From assembly GCF_001940785.1 (NCBI RefSeq), contig NZ_MSLS01000036.1, positions 1-52,122 of the forward strand: a DNA stretch of 52,122 nucleotides. Reading direction: 5' to 3'. Both the position numbers and the translations under genes were made by a program. This document shows, one piece after another, positions 28,559 to 39,075 of this stretch. Position 1 is the first letter of the stretch. Each line of letters starts with the position of its first letter. The notes under the pieces are model-generated. The model made no database searches, had not been told where the DNA came from, and saw nothing but the letters and a program-made list of their open reading frames with translations. This stretch comes from Bacillus sp. MRMR6. GTDB taxonomy: Bacteria; Bacillota; Bacilli; Bacillales; Cytobacillaceae.

Positions 28559-29119
28559 TTACTGATTATATTCATTCATTACCTGTAAAAAAGGCTTATC
28601 CAGCCAAGCTTCACAGGCATCAGCACTCTTCTTTACCGCTTCCATCGTTAGTCCCTTTTCTTCCTCATGAAAATGCCCAAGCACATAGTCTGTTACCTTC
28701 ATTCCAGTCTTTGGCCGATCCACTCCAATTCGGATTCTGTTGAACTCTTGGGTGCCCAAATGTTGTATGGTCGATTTAATCCCATTATGTCCGCCAGCAC
28801 TCCCTTTTTGCCTTAGTCTAATTTTACCAACAGGCAAATCGAGATCATCATAAATGACAACAATGTCGCAAACATCTATTTGGTAGAAATCAATTACGGC
28901 TCTAATGGATTCACCAGACAAATTCATATATGTAAGTGGTTTTAATAAGACTACCTTTTCTCCGTTATAAAAGCCAATGCCATATAGTCCTTTGAATTTA
29001 GAATGGTTCAGCGGTATAGAGAATTTACGAGCCAGCTCTTCAATTACATCAAATCCTATATTGTGTCTCGTATTTTCATATTGTTTTCCAGGGTTACCTA
29101 ACCCAACGATTAATTTCAT
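28559..29119 (-). CDS. pth: Peptidyl-tRNA hydrolase (SpoVC)
   Basis: Frees tRNA from peptidyl-tRNA dropped off ribosomes. The sequence [20 protein letters not shown] gives the family N-terminus with the catalytic His near residue 20, followed by [25 protein letters not shown] and [11 protein letters not shown]. From 29119 it is 186 aa, the usual length. The start is uncertain: this ATG has poor spacing to GGGGAG, while an in-frame ATG at 29170 has a good GGGAG site and would add 17 residues ([17 protein letters not shown]). It lies downstream of ctc, as in B. subtilis. Confidence 0.95.
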   Translation of the reverse strand: MKLIVGLGNPGKQYENTRHNIGFDVIEELARKFSIPLNHSKFKGLYGIGFYNGEKVVLLKPLTYMNLSGESIRAVIDFYQIDVCDIVVIYDDLDLPVGKIRLRQKGSAGGHNGIKSTIQHLGTQEFNRIRIGVDRPKTGMKVTDYVLGHFHEEEKGLTMEAVKKSADACEAWLDKPFLQVMNEYNQ

Positions 29120-29216
29120 ACTCCCCATATCTTTTGACTCAAACCACCTTTTAAAAATTTCTCGTAACATCGCTCTTCTCCCATTATAGTCTCTTTATCG
29201 TCAAAAAGGTAATCAT

Positions 29217-29246
29217 AAAAGACGTAACCTTAATCAGGTTACGTCT
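29217..29246 (-). terminator. ctc terminator
   Basis: Perfect 10 bp stem AGACGTAACC / GGTTACGTCT with four Ts after it, directly after the ctc stop and before pth. Confidence 0.85.
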
Positions 29247-29250
29247 AAAC

Positions 29251-29886
29251 TTATTCACCAATTGGTTCTGTTTCTCTTCCCTCTTCATTGTCAGGATGCC
29301 CTGGTTCCTGTTCCTCTCCTGCATTAATTTCCTCTTCTACCTTAGGCGGAAGAATGGATGCAATGACCTCATCAGCTTCATGGTTTATGGTAAATGAACC
29401 TTGATAAAGTAAATCCGCAATCGTTAAGGTTTCCCCTACCTGCAGATTTGTAACATCCATCTCGATTTGCTGAGGGATTTCACTAGGTGTTGCTGTAATG
29501 GATAGCTCATGAACAGGCTGTTGCAGAACCCCTCCATCTTTCACACCTGCTGCTTCACCAGTAAGAGCAAGTCTTGCAGAAACAGTGATTTTAGAAGATT
29601 TATCTACGGCTAGGAAATCAGCATGAATAATCTCCTTTTTGATAAAATCCTCTTGGTAATCTGATAGTATGACATCTTGGGAAGCACCATCAATATTAAG
29701 AGAAATAACACCATTTCTTCCCACAGACCGAATCGTTTTCAGCAAATCGGCTGAACTAACCATAACTGGTTTACTAGCAACCTTTTTTCCGTAGATAACT
29801 GCAGGGATATTTCCTGCACTTCTAATTTTTCTTAGTGAAGAATACTGCAAATCAGTCCGTTCTTTTGCCTCTAATATAGTACTCAT
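29251..29886 (-). CDS. ctc: Ribosomal protein L25 / general stress protein Ctc
   Basis: Ctc is the long (TL5-type) L25 that binds 5S rRNA and is induced by stress through sigma-B. The 211 aa protein has the N-terminal L25 beta barrel (about residues 1-92, RSAGNIPAVIYGKKVASKPV, HADFLAV) and the C-terminal extension (about 95-185), then an acidic tail rich in Glu (EEEINAGEEQEPGHPDNEEG). A promoter of the sigma-B type lies 51 bp upstream, and a terminator follows. Confidence 0.95.
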   Translation of the reverse strand: MSTILEAKERTDLQYSSLRKIRSAGNIPAVIYGKKVASKPVMVSSADLLKTIRSVGRNGVISLNIDGASQDVILSDYQEDFIKKEIIHADFLAVDKSSKITVSARLALTGEAAGVKDGGVLQQPVHELSITATPSEIPQQIEMDVTNLQVGETLTIADLLYQGSFTINHEADEVIASILPPKVEEEINAGEEQEPGHPDNEEGRETEPIGE

Positions 29887-29936
29887 AAGTCAAGTCACCT
29901 TCCTGTATGAAAATCAAAAACATCTCTATATAAAAA

Positions 29937-29962
29937 ATGCCCCAAAACAGGAAGGTCTAAAC
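29937..29962 (-). promoter_or_regulatory. ctc promoter (sigma-B)
   Basis: Minus strand: -35 GTTTAG (29962-29957), 14 bp spacer, -10 GGGCAT (29942-29937), compared with the sigma-B pattern GTTTAA-N12-14-GGGTAT. One mismatch in each element. ctc is a classic sigma-B gene. Confidence 0.75.
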
Positions 29963-29986
29963 ATTTTTTATTCTGTAAATAATAGC

Positions 29987-30010
29987 AGGATCTGATTCAT
30001 ATCAGATCCT
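29987..30010 (-). terminator. prs terminator
   Basis: Perfect 10 bp stem AGGATCTGAT / ATCAGATCCT with a 4 nt loop, 22 bp after the prs stop. The following T tract is interrupted, so termination may be partial. Confidence 0.65.
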
Positions 30011-30031
30011 CTTCTCTACTAATTGGTTGTA

Positions 30032-30988
30032 TTAATCAAACAGGGTACTCACTGACTGTTCTTCATGGACACGGATAATTGCTTCACCCATTAATGGAGC
30101 CACAGAAAGATTTATAATCTTATCAATCTTTTTCTCTTCAGGAAGAGCAATCGAGTTCGTGACAACGAGTTCTTTTATTTTTGAGTTTTGAATGCGATCG
30201 ATTGCAGGACCGGACAGTACTGGATGTGTACAGCAAGCATAAACTTCTGAAGCACCATTTTCAATAAGTGCATTAGCAGCAAGTGTAATGGTTCCAGCTG
30301 TATCAATAATATCATCAATTAAGATCGCAACTTTCCCTTCAATATTTCCAACAATATTCATGACTTCAGCAACATTCGGTCTGGGACGGCGTTTGTCAAT
30401 GATGGCAATGGGCGCTTTCAGACGTTCAGCCATTTTTCTAGCTCTTGTTACACCGCCATGGTCGGGAGAAACAATAACAATATCGCCATTAAATTCTTTT
30501 GTTTTAAAATAATCTGAAAGAATTGGTACACCCATAAGATGATCAGTTGGAATTTCAAAGAAACCTTGAATTTGTGGAGCATGCAAGTCCAAGCAAATGA
30601 TGCGGGTAGCACCAGCTGTTTCAAGCAGGTTGGCTACAAGTTTTGCCGTAATCGGCTCCCTTGCTCTCGCTTTACGATCCTGTCGAGCATAGCCATAATA
30701 CGGCATAACAATATTAATAGTTTTTGCAGATGCTCTTTTTAATGCATCGATCATGATTAGGACTTCCATAATATTTTCATTAACAGGTGAACTAGTCGAC
30801 TGGATGACATAGACATCACAGCCACGGATACTTTCTTCAATGTTAATTTGGATTTCCCCATCACTAAATCTGGTTACAGAGGTCTTTCCTAATTCCACTC
30901 CGATTACCTTAGCAATTTCTTGTGAGAGCGGTAAATTTGAATTTAAACTGAATACCTTTAAGTTAGGATCTAAATATTGATTTGACAT
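30032..30988 (-). CDS. prs: Ribose-phosphate pyrophosphokinase (PRPP synthetase)
   Basis: Makes PRPP from ribose-5-phosphate and ATP for purine, pyrimidine, His, Trp and NAD synthesis. The 318 aa protein has the class I signatures: [21 protein letters not shown] region ([17 protein letters not shown]), [18 protein letters not shown] (the flexible catalytic loop) and the PRPP loop [15 protein letters not shown] near residue 220. It follows glmU by 23 bp, with GGGAGG before ATG, the same pairing as in B. subtilis, and provides the ligand sensed by PurR encoded nearby. Confidence 0.98.
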   Translation of the reverse strand: MSNQYLDPNLKVFSLNSNLPLSQEIAKVIGVELGKTSVTRFSDGEIQINIEESIRGCDVYVIQSTSSPVNENIMEVLIMIDALKRASAKTINIVMPYYGYARQDRKARAREPITAKLVANLLETAGATRIICLDLHAPQIQGFFEIPTDHLMGVPILSDYFKTKEFNGDIVIVSPDHGGVTRARKMAERLKAPIAIIDKRRPRPNVAEVMNIVGNIEGKVAILIDDIIDTAGTITLAANALIENGASEVYACCTHPVLSGPAIDRIQNSKIKELVVTNSIALPEEKKIDKIINLSVAPLMGEAIIRVHEEQSVSTLFD

Positions 30989-31011
30989 TGTTAGCCTCCC
31001 GAATCAATCGC

Positions 31012-32385
31012 TTATTTTTTTAGATTAAGCTTATCAACGTAATTTTCCTTATTCACCTGCTGCGCACGTGCAATCGACAAGGCTTGACCAGGAACATTCT
31101 TCGTAATAGTGGAACCCGCAGCCACATAAGCACCTTTTCCAACTGTAACAGGGGCGACTAGGTTAGAATTGCATCCAATAAATACATCGTCTTCTATTTT
31201 AGTTAAGTATTTGTTTTTACCATCATAATTAACAGTGATTGATCCACAACCAATATTTACATTGCTTCCTACTTCCGCATCACCAATATAACTTAAGTGA
31301 GATGCCTTGCTGCCATGACCAAAAACAGCCTTTTTAATTTCTACAAAGTTTCCAATTTTCACTTCATCGCTAATAGCCGAATCAGGTCGAATATGAGCGA
31401 ATGGGCCAATATTAACTCGGCTTCCAATCTTACTGTAATGGGCAACAGATTGACGAATGACGGTTTCTTCCCCAATCTCACATGTATCAATCTCAGAGTT
31501 TGGTCCAATCTGACATTCAGTTCCAATGACCGTATTTCCAATAATAGATGTACCTGGAAGAAGAACTGTGTCCTGACCAATTACTACATCTGTTTCGATG
31601 TATGTATTAGCCGGATCAATAATCGTGACTCCATTCCGCATATGAAATTCATTTGTACGATTTCGCATAATCCGTTCAGCCTCTGCCAAGGCAACTCGGT
31701 CATTTACGCCTAAAGTTTCTTCAAATTCATTTGTTTGGAAGGCTGTAACGATTTCGCCCTGGTTTTTAAGAATTTCAATTACATCAGGTAAGTAATATTC
31801 CCCTTGTACATTTTCATTTGAAACATTTTTCAATGCCTCAAATAACGCTGCATTATCAAAGCAGTATGTACCTGTATTGATTTCATTTATTTCTCGCTCT
31901 GCTTCTGTTGCATCTTTATGTTCTACGATCTTTTCGACAAGACCCATGCCATTCCGTATAATACGGCCATATCCTGTCGGTTCTTTAATCAACGCCGTCA
32001 GAATGGTTGCTTTTGCACCTAACTCCTCATGATGTTTGAATAGCGATAGCATCGTCTCTGCCTTGATTAGAGGTGTATCACCACAAACTACAATGGTTAC
32101 ACCGTCTTTACCAGCCAGCATTTCTTGTGCCTGCATTACGGCGTGTGCAGTCCCAAGCTGCTGCTCCTGGAGTGCGTATCTACTTTGCTTCCCTAATTGC
32201 GCTTTTACCTTTTCGGCTCCATGCCCAATAATTGTCACTATTTCTTGTATATCAAGCTTCATTATTTGATCAACAACATGCTGAACCATTGGTTTACCGC
32301 AAACAGGGTGCAATACCTTATAAAGCTTTGACTTCATACGAGTCCCTTGGCCGGCGGCTAAAATTACAGCATAACGATTAGACAT
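31012..32385 (-). CDS. glmU: Bifunctional GlcNAc-1-P uridyltransferase / GlcN-1-P acetyltransferase
   Basis: Performs the last two steps to UDP-GlcNAc for peptidoglycan and teichoic acids. The N-terminal half (about residues 1-230) is the nucleotidyltransferase with [26 protein letters not shown] and the EINTGTYCF region; the C-terminal half (about 250-457) is a left-handed beta helix of hexapeptide repeats ([47 protein letters not shown]). 457 aa is normal. GGAGG precedes the ATG. Confidence 0.98.
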   Translation of the reverse strand: MSNRYAVILAAGQGTRMKSKLYKVLHPVCGKPMVQHVVDQIMKLDIQEIVTIIGHGAEKVKAQLGKQSRYALQEQQLGTAHAVMQAQEMLAGKDGVTIVVCGDTPLIKAETMLSLFKHHEELGAKATILTALIKEPTGYGRIIRNGMGLVEKIVEHKDATEAEREINEINTGTYCFDNAALFEALKNVSNENVQGEYYLPDVIEILKNQGEIVTAFQTNEFEETLGVNDRVALAEAERIMRNRTNEFHMRNGVTIIDPANTYIETDVVIGQDTVLLPGTSIIGNTVIGTECQIGPNSEIDTCEIGEETVIRQSVAHYSKIGSRVNIGPFAHIRPDSAISDEVKIGNFVEIKKAVFGHGSKASHLSYIGDAEVGSNVNIGCGSITVNYDGKNKYLTKIEDDVFIGCNSNLVAPVTVGKGAYVAAGSTITKNVPGQALSIARAQQVNKENYVDKLNLKK

Positions 32386-32422
32386 GTACAGGCCTCCAAT
32401 TTTACCTTTTTATCCATTAAAA

Positions 32423-32451
32423 ATATTAACGTAAATAGCCTATCATTTCAA
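32423..32451 (-). promoter_or_regulatory. Candidate glmU-prs promoter (sigma-A)
   Basis: Minus strand: -35 TTGAAA (32451-32446), 17 bp spacer, -10 TAATAT (32428-32423), 37 bp before glmU and after the spoVG terminator. Confidence 0.5.
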
Positions 32452-32537
32452 GGAGAGAGAGTGAGTTGATTAAATTTGTATTATTTAAAAAAATAATTTG
32501 AAGGATTTTTAGGGAAGATAAAACGAGGAAATAGAAT

Positions 32538-32568
32538 AAAAAAGAGCGCTACTTATGTAGTAGGCTCT
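32538..32568 (-). terminator. spoVG terminator
   Basis: Minus strand stem AGAGC-CTACT / AGTAG-CGCTCT followed by a run of Ts, 17 bp after the spoVG stop. Confidence 0.8.
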
Positions 32569-32584
32569 AGTTGCTGTGATGGTA

Positions 32585-32875
32585 TTAGGAAGCTCCTGCT
32601 TCTTCAAATTCAACTTCTAACTCACCCAAGCGATGATATTCAACTAAAACAGCCTCTTGGATTTTCCCACGTGTTCCTGAGTTAATTGGATGTGCAATAT
32701 CACGAAACTCTCCATCTGGAGTACGTTTACTTGGCATTGCAACAAATAAACCGTTGTTGCCATCGATGACGCGGATATCATGAACGACAAATTCATTGTC
32801 TAATGTGATTGATGCAATCGCTCTCATTCTTCCATCCGTATTAACGCGGCGTAATCTTACGTCAGTTACTTCCAT
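32585..32875 (-). CDS. spoVG: SpoVG, RNA/DNA-binding regulator
   Basis: Small, very conserved protein; in B. subtilis it affects asymmetric division and cortex formation and in other Firmicutes binds DNA and RNA. The 96 aa sequence shows [40 protein letters not shown] and [10 protein letters not shown], all family hallmarks, with an acidic end. It is preceded by a textbook sigma-H promoter and an AT-rich upstream stretch like the AbrB target at the B. subtilis gene, so stationary-phase control is expected. Confidence 0.97.
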   Translation of the reverse strand: MEVTDVRLRRVNTDGRMRAIASITLDNEFVVHDIRVIDGNNGLFVAMPSKRTPDGEFRDIAHPINSGTRGKIQEAVLVEYHRLGELEVEFEEAGAS

Positions 32876-32918
32876 GTTTGTTCACACCCTTTTCTCAATG
32901 TTAAAAGCTATTTAATAA

Positions 32919-32945
32919 ATTCAACAGAATTTCAAATAATCCTTC
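32919..32945 (-). promoter_or_regulatory. spoVG promoter (sigma-H)
   Basis: Minus strand: -35 GAAGGATTA (32945-32937), 11 bp spacer, -10 GTTGAAT (32925-32919), matching sigma-H RnAGGAwWW-N11-12-RnnGAAT at all fixed positions. Upstream (about 32946-32975) the DNA is nearly all A/T, a likely AbrB-binding region. Confidence 0.85.
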
Positions 32946-33036
32946 TTAATTTTTAAAATATTTAAGAAAAATAGGGCGATTTAGTGAACATTTGTAGATT
33001 TTAGACATTAAGCTACAATAAAAATGATTATTTTGT

Positions 33037-33411
33037 TTATTTAATGAGTGCTACTACTTCAATTTCTACCAAAGCATCTTTAGGTAATCTTGCCACCTCA
33101 ACACATGAACGTGCAGGTTTATGGTTTGAGAAATACTCTCCATATACCTCGTTTACAAGTGAAAATTCATCCATATTCTTTATAAATACTGTTGCCTTTA
33201 CAACTGTCTCTAAGGAAGCACCTGCAGCAGCAAGGACCGCTTTTAAATTGCTAAATACTTGATGGGTCTGCTCTTTAACATCACCTTCTAACATGACTCC
33301 CTCTGGTGTTAATGGAATCTGTCCTGAGCTGTAAAACATATTATTTACAATAATTCCTTGCGAATAAGGTCCAATTGCTGCTGGAGCTTGCTTTGTTTCT
33401 ACTACTTTCAT
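33037..33411 (-). CDS. yabJ: RidA-family enamine/imine deaminase YabJ
   Basis: RidA proteins hydrolyse reactive 2-aminoacrylate and related imines released by PLP enzymes; B. subtilis YabJ is also linked to PurR function. The 124 aa protein has [30 protein letters not shown] sequence (first part [16 protein letters not shown]), [12 protein letters not shown], and [20 protein letters not shown] with the substrate-binding Arg. The ATG at 33411 is chosen because GGAGG lies 7 nt upstream; the earlier ATG would abut it. It lies 13 bp after purR. Confidence 0.96.
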   Translation of the reverse strand: MKVVETKQAPAAIGPYSQGIIVNNMFYSSGQIPLTPEGVMLEGDVKEQTHQVFSNLKAVLAAAGASLETVVKATVFIKNMDEFSLVNEVYGEYFSNHKPARSCVEVARLPKDALVEIEVVALIK

Positions 33412-33424
33412 AACCATACCTCCA

Positions 33425-34243
33425 TCATTTGTTAAAGTAATTTCCCTCTTTTACATTTATCGTTTTCTCTTTCACATCAACATTTTCTAGCTTTACAAGC
33501 GATATATACTCATCAATCAAGCGTTCTTCTATTTCCTCTGCTTCGACGAGAACAGCAATGCCAGCAACCTGAGCTTGAAACTCTTCAAGCAAACTAATCA
33601 TACCAATAACCGTTCCGCCAGCCTTCATAAAGTCATCTACAATTAAAACCTTTGACCCTTGAGGAATACTCCTTTTTGAAAGCACCATTGTTTGGATTCT
33701 CTTTGCTGAGCCCGACACATAATTGATACTAACAGTCGGTCCTTCTGTTACCTTGCTGTCTCTTCTAACAATCACGACAGGAGTATTCAACTGACTCGCG
33801 ACGGCATATGCAAGCGGAATACCCTTAGTAGCTACTGTCATTACGACGTCAATTTTCACATTTGCGTATGCTGAAGCAATGATTTTCCCGGCCTTTTGGA
33901 CGATTGTAGGATTGCCCAATATGTCTGTCAGGTATAAATACCCACCAGGTAAAAGCCTATCGGGTTTAGCGATTAAATTGCATAATTCGTTTACAAAAGG
34001 TTTTGCTTCTTCATTACTCACATTAACAAAAAACTTAACTCCACCAGCAGCCCCAGGTACAGTTTGAAGTGTCCCGACTCCCCTTTGTTCAAAGGTTTCT
34101 TTAATAATGCCCAAGTCCTCACTAATAGAGGACTTTGCTGAAGAGTAACGTTCAGCGAAAAATGTCAGTGGCACTAGGTGACGTGGATGGTCTAGTAAAT
34201 AATTCGTCATATCAATCAATCGTTCACTCCGACGAAACTTCAT
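33425..34243 (-). CDS. purR: Purine operon repressor PurR
   Basis: PurR represses purine biosynthesis genes and is released by PRPP. The 272 aa protein has an N-terminal winged helix ([20 protein letters not shown] ... [18 protein letters not shown]) and a C-terminal phosphoribosyltransferase-like domain whose PRPP loop reads [13 protein letters not shown] near residue 200. It is a regulator, not an enzyme. It is 13 bp upstream of yabJ; the pair and its position after ispE match B. subtilis. Confidence 0.97.
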   Translation of the reverse strand: MKFRRSERLIDMTNYLLDHPRHLVPLTFFAERYSSAKSSISEDLGIIKETFEQRGVGTLQTVPGAAGGVKFFVNVSNEEAKPFVNELCNLIAKPDRLLPGGYLYLTDILGNPTIVQKAGKIIASAYANVKIDVVMTVATKGIPLAYAVASQLNTPVVIVRRDSKVTEGPTVSINYVSGSAKRIQTMVLSKRSIPQGSKVLIVDDFMKAGGTVIGMISLLEEFQAQVAGIAVLVEAEEIEERLIDEYISLVKLENVDVKEKTINVKEGNYFNK

Positions 34244-34262
34244 AACAAACCCCCAAAGACGA

Positions 34263-34282
34263 ATATTCTATTTTTAGAATAT
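34263..34282. promoter_or_regulatory. Perfect palindrome between ispE and purR
   Basis: ATATTCTA (34263-34270) / TAGAATAT (34275-34282) with a TTTT centre. It lies 19 bp upstream of the purR start. There is no T tract on the minus strand, so it may be an operator or weak RNA stem rather than a terminator. No PurBox-like CGAA motif pair was recognised. Confidence 0.35.
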
Positions 34283-34297
34283 CATTATTGTACGTTT

Positions 34298-35167
34298 TTA
34301 ATCAAGAGTATGACGTTCACCTAACAATCTTACTGCAAATACTTGGTCGCAAAATCCCCTAAGTCCATTATAGATTCGATGCATCCTCGAATCATGCTGG
34401 ACAATGGCAAATACAGTTGGTCCGCTGCCGCTCATTAATACAGCATCTGCACCAAAACGTCTCATTTGTTCTTTTATTTGGGCTACTTCTGGATGAAGGT
34501 TTAAGGTGACCTCTTCTAGAACATTCCCTACATTCCCACATACCCGCTGATAATCATTTTCCTTAATCGCCTTAATCATCTCACTGGTATTTGGATGCTT
34601 TATTCCATTTACGTCAAGCCGGCGATAGACATCTGCTGTCGAAACGCCGATAAACGGTTTTGCAAGGATTACCCAGCAGGTTGGCGGTGCAGGCAGTCTT
34701 CTAATGATTTCGCCTCTCCCTTGGGCCAACGCTGTTCCCCCATAGACACAAAATGATACATCTGAACCAATCTCAGATCCCAGGTCCGCTAATTCATCCA
34801 AGGTTAAGCCGAGATCCCATAGTTTATTTAAACCTCTCAAGGTTGCAGCCGCATCACTGCTACCTCCTGCCAACCCAGCAGCGACAGGGATAGATTTCTC
34901 AATTGTTATTTCAACGCCCTTTTTAACATTAAACCGATGCTTTAACAATTGTGCTGCTTGATAAGCTAAGTTCCTTTGGTCATCAGGAACATATCGATTA
35001 TGAGAAAGGATATGTATTTTATCTTGATTCAATAAAGATAATTCAATCCGATCAGCCAAATCAATTGTTGTCATAATCATTTCAACTTCATGAAAACCAT
35101 CAGGACGCTTGTACAGTACATCCAAAGATAGATTAATTTTGGCCGGTGCTTTAACTAAAAGCTTCAC
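34298..35167 (-). CDS. ispE: 4-diphosphocytidyl-2-C-methyl-D-erythritol kinase
   Basis: GHMP kinase of the MEP isoprenoid pathway. The 289 aa protein starts [20 protein letters not shown] with the conserved Lys, has the ATP loop [20 protein letters not shown] (about residues 93-112) and the C-terminal GHMP motif [14 protein letters not shown]. The start is GTG at 35167, five bases after AGGTGG, giving the family N-terminus and the same length as the B. subtilis protein. The upstream 274 bp to sspF holds the sspF terminator and no clear ispE promoter. Confidence 0.97.
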   Translation of the reverse strand: MKLLVKAPAKINLSLDVLYKRPDGFHEVEMIMTTIDLADRIELSLLNQDKIHILSHNRYVPDDQRNLAYQAAQLLKHRFNVKKGVEITIEKSIPVAAGLAGGSSDAAATLRGLNKLWDLGLTLDELADLGSEIGSDVSFCVYGGTALAQGRGEIIRRLPAPPTCWVILAKPFIGVSTADVYRRLDVNGIKHPNTSEMIKAIKENDYQRVCGNVGNVLEEVTLNLHPEVAQIKEQMRRFGADAVLMSGSGPTVFAIVQHDSRMHRIYNGLRGFCDQVFAVRLLGERHTLD

Positions 35168-35363
35168 TACGCCCACCTACTTATTAAAATTCCAGCTGTA
35201 ACGCCCTTCTAAGACGTTAACGCTTTTCTGTATTCCGAAATCCACATTTTGTCCTATTTTACCACAAAAAGATAAAAGTAAGACGTAACAATATGACAAT
35301 CCTAACAAATAATAAATTTTATCCTTCATTTTCGACAAAAAACAGCAAAAACATAAGAAATAA

Positions 35364-35392
35364 AAAAGTCAGGGGATATTCCCCTGACTTTT
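35364..35392 (-). terminator. sspF terminator
   Basis: Perfect 12 bp stem AAAAGTCAGGGG / CCCCTGACTTTT with ATATT loop, 49 bp after the sspF stop. Confidence 0.85.
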
Positions 35393-35441
35393 ACCGTGGT
35401 GACAGTAGTATTTATCTTACTTCAGGTTAACGTGAATGCTC

Positions 35442-35627
35442 CTAGGATTTTGTCCCTCTACTCATTAGCTGTTGCTCTGCAAGTTCAATGGCTCTTTTTA
35501 CCATGTTTCCCGCATCTTTAGCACGAATGCCGCCCCAGCCTTCTTTTTGGACGACATCATAAAAGCCTAGTTCTTTTGCTAATTCCTCTTTAAAGTGATC
35601 AGACATGACACCTCTTCTTCTGCCCAT
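35442..35627 (-). CDS. sspF: Small acid-soluble spore protein SspF
   Basis: A 61 aa minor alpha/beta-type SASP that coats forespore DNA and protects it from UV and heat. The family pattern is visible: [33 protein letters not shown], which can be cut into [13 protein letters not shown] and [19 protein letters not shown]. In B. subtilis sspF lies between veg and ispE, as here. The ATG follows AAGGGGTG. A 122 bp R1 repeat ends only 18 bp before the start codon, and the sigma-G promoter lies beyond it. Confidence 0.94.
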   Translation of the reverse strand: MGRRRGVMSDHFKEELAKELGFYDVVQKEGWGGIRAKDAGNMVKRAIELAEQQLMSRGTKS

Positions 35628-35644
35628 CTAAACACCCCTTTTTT

Positions 35645-35766
35645 GTCCAGCTTCAGCGCCTAGGGGCTCGGGTCATAAGCCAATCCCTCAAGAAGGTTAA
35701 AAAGCAACCTTCTCGCCGGCTCGGGCTTATGCCGGTCGCCCCTAACCAAGGCGCTTCCGCTTTTCT
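35645..35766. repeat. Nested-palindrome repeat R1, copy 2 (sspF leader)
   Basis: 122 bp, the best preserved copy. Nested complementary arms: AGCGCCT (35655-35661) / AGGCGCT (35749-35755), TAGGGGC (35661-35667) / GCCCCTA (35738-35744), GGTCATAAGCC (35671-35681) / GGCTTATGCC (35724-35733), and GAAGGTT (35692-35698) / AACCTTC (35706-35712) around a 7 nt loop. Single-stranded, it would fold into one long interrupted hairpin. It has the same orientation relative to its downstream gene as copy 1 at spoVT. Confidence 0.92.
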
Positions 35767-35787
35767 TTTTATCACACACGGTACAAT

Positions 35788-35817
35788 TAGTATAAGAAGA
35801 ATAACGAATTTCATGAA
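35788..35817 (-). promoter_or_regulatory. sspF promoter (sigma-G)
   Basis: Minus strand: -35 TTCATG (35817-35812), 17 bp spacer, -10 TATACTA (35794-35788). One mismatch in each element to the sigma-G pattern TGHATR-17-CATACTA. The gene starts about 160 bp downstream, after the R1 repeat. Confidence 0.6.
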
Positions 35818-35853
35818 ATCTTAATAATTCCAGTAATTATTTAGCAGTGATTT

Positions 35854-35904
35854 GCGAAATCCACTCCCTTTCTGCGGGCGTTCCGGGGAGTCTCGTTGAT
35901 TTAG
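35854..35904. repeat. Short repeat, family R2, copy B
   Basis: GCGAAATCCACTCCCTTTC, GCGGG and GGAGTCTCG followed by GTTGATTT repeat the blocks of the 17802-17865 element, with about 14 bp less in the middle and a more degenerate terminal inverted repeat. It lies between the veg terminator and the sspF promoter, in a 375 bp stretch that holds only promoters, repeats and a terminator. Confidence 0.6.
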
Positions 35905-35961
35905 TAAGTATCGTTTAGAATCAACATTTACCTTTAACAAACCTATTTTTAAAAAGGCAAA

Positions 35962-35987
35962 AAGCAGTAAACCTAGGTTTACTGCTT
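35962..35987 (-). terminator. veg terminator
   Basis: Perfect 11 bp stem AAGCAGTAAAC / GTTTACTGCTT with CTAG loop and a following T tract, 15 bp after the veg stop. Confidence 0.9.
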
Positions 35988-36002
35988 ACTAAACGTATAA
36001 TA

Positions 36003-36266
36003 CTAGCTTAGAGCTATATTTCCTGCTGCATCTTCATAGAAGGTGATTTGAACGGTTTCAGTTAATACATCTGCATAACTGTAGGAAACACGTTCGAAAG
36101 CATTTTCTTCTTGGTCTAACTCAATTACAAATACTGAAGGATACGTTTCCGCTAATACGCCGGAACGTTCGATTGTCTTTCTTCGACCTCCGTTTGCCTT
36201 AAGCAACAATCTTTTCCCTAAATTTGAATCAAGAGCCTTTTTAATATCGGCTAAGGTTTTTGGCAT
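36003..36266 (-). CDS. veg: Veg protein
   Basis: Small, highly expressed protein; in B. subtilis it stimulates biofilm formation by opposing SinR. The 87 aa sequence shows the family core [20 protein letters not shown] and [20 protein letters not shown], an SH3-like fold expected to bind nucleic acid. The ATG at 36266 aligns with the family start ([12 protein letters not shown]) and follows GAGGTGG; a GTG three codons upstream is rejected. Two strong promoters in tandem lie before it. Confidence 0.96.
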   Translation of the reverse strand: MPKTLADIKKALDSNLGKRLLLKANGGRRKTIERSGVLAETYPSVFVIELDQEENAFERVSYSYADVLTETVQITFYEDAAGNIALS

Positions 36267-36287
36267 TCGGTCCACCTCACTGTGTAA

Positions 36288-36316
36288 AGTATATCACACT
36301 GACATAGTACTGTCAA
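36288..36316 (-). promoter_or_regulatory. veg promoter, proximal (sigma-A)
   Basis: Minus strand: TTGACA (36316-36311), 17 bp spacer, TATACT (36293-36288), 21 bp before the veg start. Near consensus. Confidence 0.85.
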
Positions 36317-36329
36317 ATAAAAACATAAA

Positions 36330-36359
36330 ATTATATCAGTCCGACAAAAAGATTGTCAA
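36330..36359 (-). promoter_or_regulatory. veg promoter, distal (sigma-A)
   Basis: Minus strand: TTGACA (36359-36354), 18 bp spacer, TATAAT (36335-36330): perfect hexamers. Together with the proximal promoter it explains the strong constitutive expression typical of veg. Confidence 0.85.
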
Positions 36360-36437
36360 TATATTTCCTTCTACTTTTTCTTCTAAATTTCAACAATCCT
36401 ATTTTTACCTTAACTAGGTACGAATATGTGTAGTTAG

Positions 36438-36474
36438 CAAAAAAAATAAGCCCCAACTAGCACAAAAGGCTTAT
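36438..36474 (-). terminator. yabG terminator
   Basis: Stem ATAAGCC / GGCTTAT (36446-36452 / 36468-36474) with a 15 nt loop and a long run of Ts on the minus strand, two bases after the yabG stop. Confidence 0.8.
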
Positions 36475-36476
36475 GG

Positions 36477-37355
36477 TTAATCATCCTGAACGGGGTTGAA
36501 AGGCATACCGGTTCTTAAAACTCCTTTTGTTTCGATGCCTCCTAGTCCTTTTTCCCCAGTTAATGTGTTTCGTAAAACATCCCAAACATTGACTCGTTCC
36601 ACGAATGGGGTAAAGCTTACTTTTGCGACAATGTAGACAGGGTCTAAAGCATGTATATTGATTCTTGAAGGGGAACTAGCAAAATTAGCACCTGCATATA
36701 TGAGCGATTCAAAATGAGATTGGCAGGCTCCTGCAAAGATGACGAGCTGGTCTAAATGGGGTATTTTTCTTCTAGCCTCTCTTACAGTTTGAACAAAGTG
36801 CTTTGAGTGCCTATAAGCATTAATGTCTGCCATTTTTCCTTTTGCCTTTGAATAGGCATCATGACCGGTGATCACTAAGATATCTGGCCGAAATCGATCA
36901 ATCAATTTCCCAATTTGGTTAGGCATCTCCTTTTCATTACAGTGAATACCTGTAACAGGAACACCAATTTTCTCGTATAAGGTCATACATTTTTCTAGAT
37001 AAGCTGCATCACCATCTAGATGCAGAACCTTCCCCGGAATTTGAAAATAGTTGGATGGTTTCACGTAGCCGCCAGTAGCCTCATATTCTTGTCGTTGCTT
37101 TATTAAATCTATATCCTGTGCAAACAGCCTGTAAGACTGTTCCTCTAGTGTTCTATATTCTTCGGTAATTTTGGACCTTTGATTTTGGTTGATTACCACT
37201 AAATCATCATACAGAGCATCAGCTACTAAGCGGATATCTGCACCATAAAGGACCACAAGCTTCTGGCCATTCATTTCTTGTATATCGATAACGCGGAATA
37301 GAATATCACATTTATATTTTCGTCTTCCGACAAGATCCATCAGTTTTATATCCAC
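36477..37355 (-). CDS. yabG: Sporulation-specific protease YabG
   Basis: Coat-associated protease that processes spore coat proteins late in sporulation. The 292 aa protein contains the conserved blocks PGKVLHLDGDAAYLEKCM, RPDILVITGHDAYSK, HLDQLVIFAGACQSHFESL and SPSRINIHALDPVYI; a Cys and His in the latter half suit a cysteine-type enzyme. The start is taken as GTG at 37355, eight bases after TTGGAG, because MDIKLMDLVGRRKY aligns with the family N-terminus; a GTG nine bases upstream is too close to the ribosome site. A sigma-K-type promoter precedes it. Confidence 0.95.
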   Translation of the reverse strand: MDIKLMDLVGRRKYKCDILFRVIDIQEMNGQKLVVLYGADIRLVADALYDDLVVINQNQRSKITEEYRTLEEQSYRLFAQDIDLIKQRQEYEATGGYVKPSNYFQIPGKVLHLDGDAAYLEKCMTLYEKIGVPVTGIHCNEKEMPNQIGKLIDRFRPDILVITGHDAYSKAKGKMADINAYRHSKHFVQTVREARRKIPHLDQLVIFAGACQSHFESLIYAGANFASSPSRINIHALDPVYIVAKVSFTPFVERVNVWDVLRNTLTGEKGLGGIETKGVLRTGMPFNPVQDD

Positions 37356-37409
37356 TTCCGTCACTCCAATTAAACCATCATATGGCCTTTAAAGAATAGT
37401 TTCTTTTCA

Positions 37410-37437
37410 TAGGCTATGCAACAGTCACATTAGGTGT
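37410..37437 (-). promoter_or_regulatory. yabG promoter (sigma-K)
   Basis: Minus strand: AC (37437-37436), 17 bp, CATAGCCTA (37418-37410), which fits sigma-K AC-17-CATANNNTA exactly. yabG is sigma-K dependent in B. subtilis. Confidence 0.7.
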
Positions 37438-37471
37438 GAGTAGTTGTGTTATATGATTGGGAAAAATAAAA

Positions 37472-38922
<1,451 letters not shown>

Positions 38923-39075
38923 TTTTTCGAATCTCCGTATATTAAATTTATATAAAATTGAAAAAAACTTGAAACATTTTCGTAATGTCCATCGTCTATA
39001 TTATTGAAACCATTCATATCATTATATTAAAGAAATTAACATTCACCCATGTTGTAAGTATAAAGAAAGTTGACC

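Noticed and set aside
31297..31713. 138-codon open frame on the plus strand
   Set aside because: Antisense shadow of the glmU hexapeptide region; no ribosome site and no recognisable domain.
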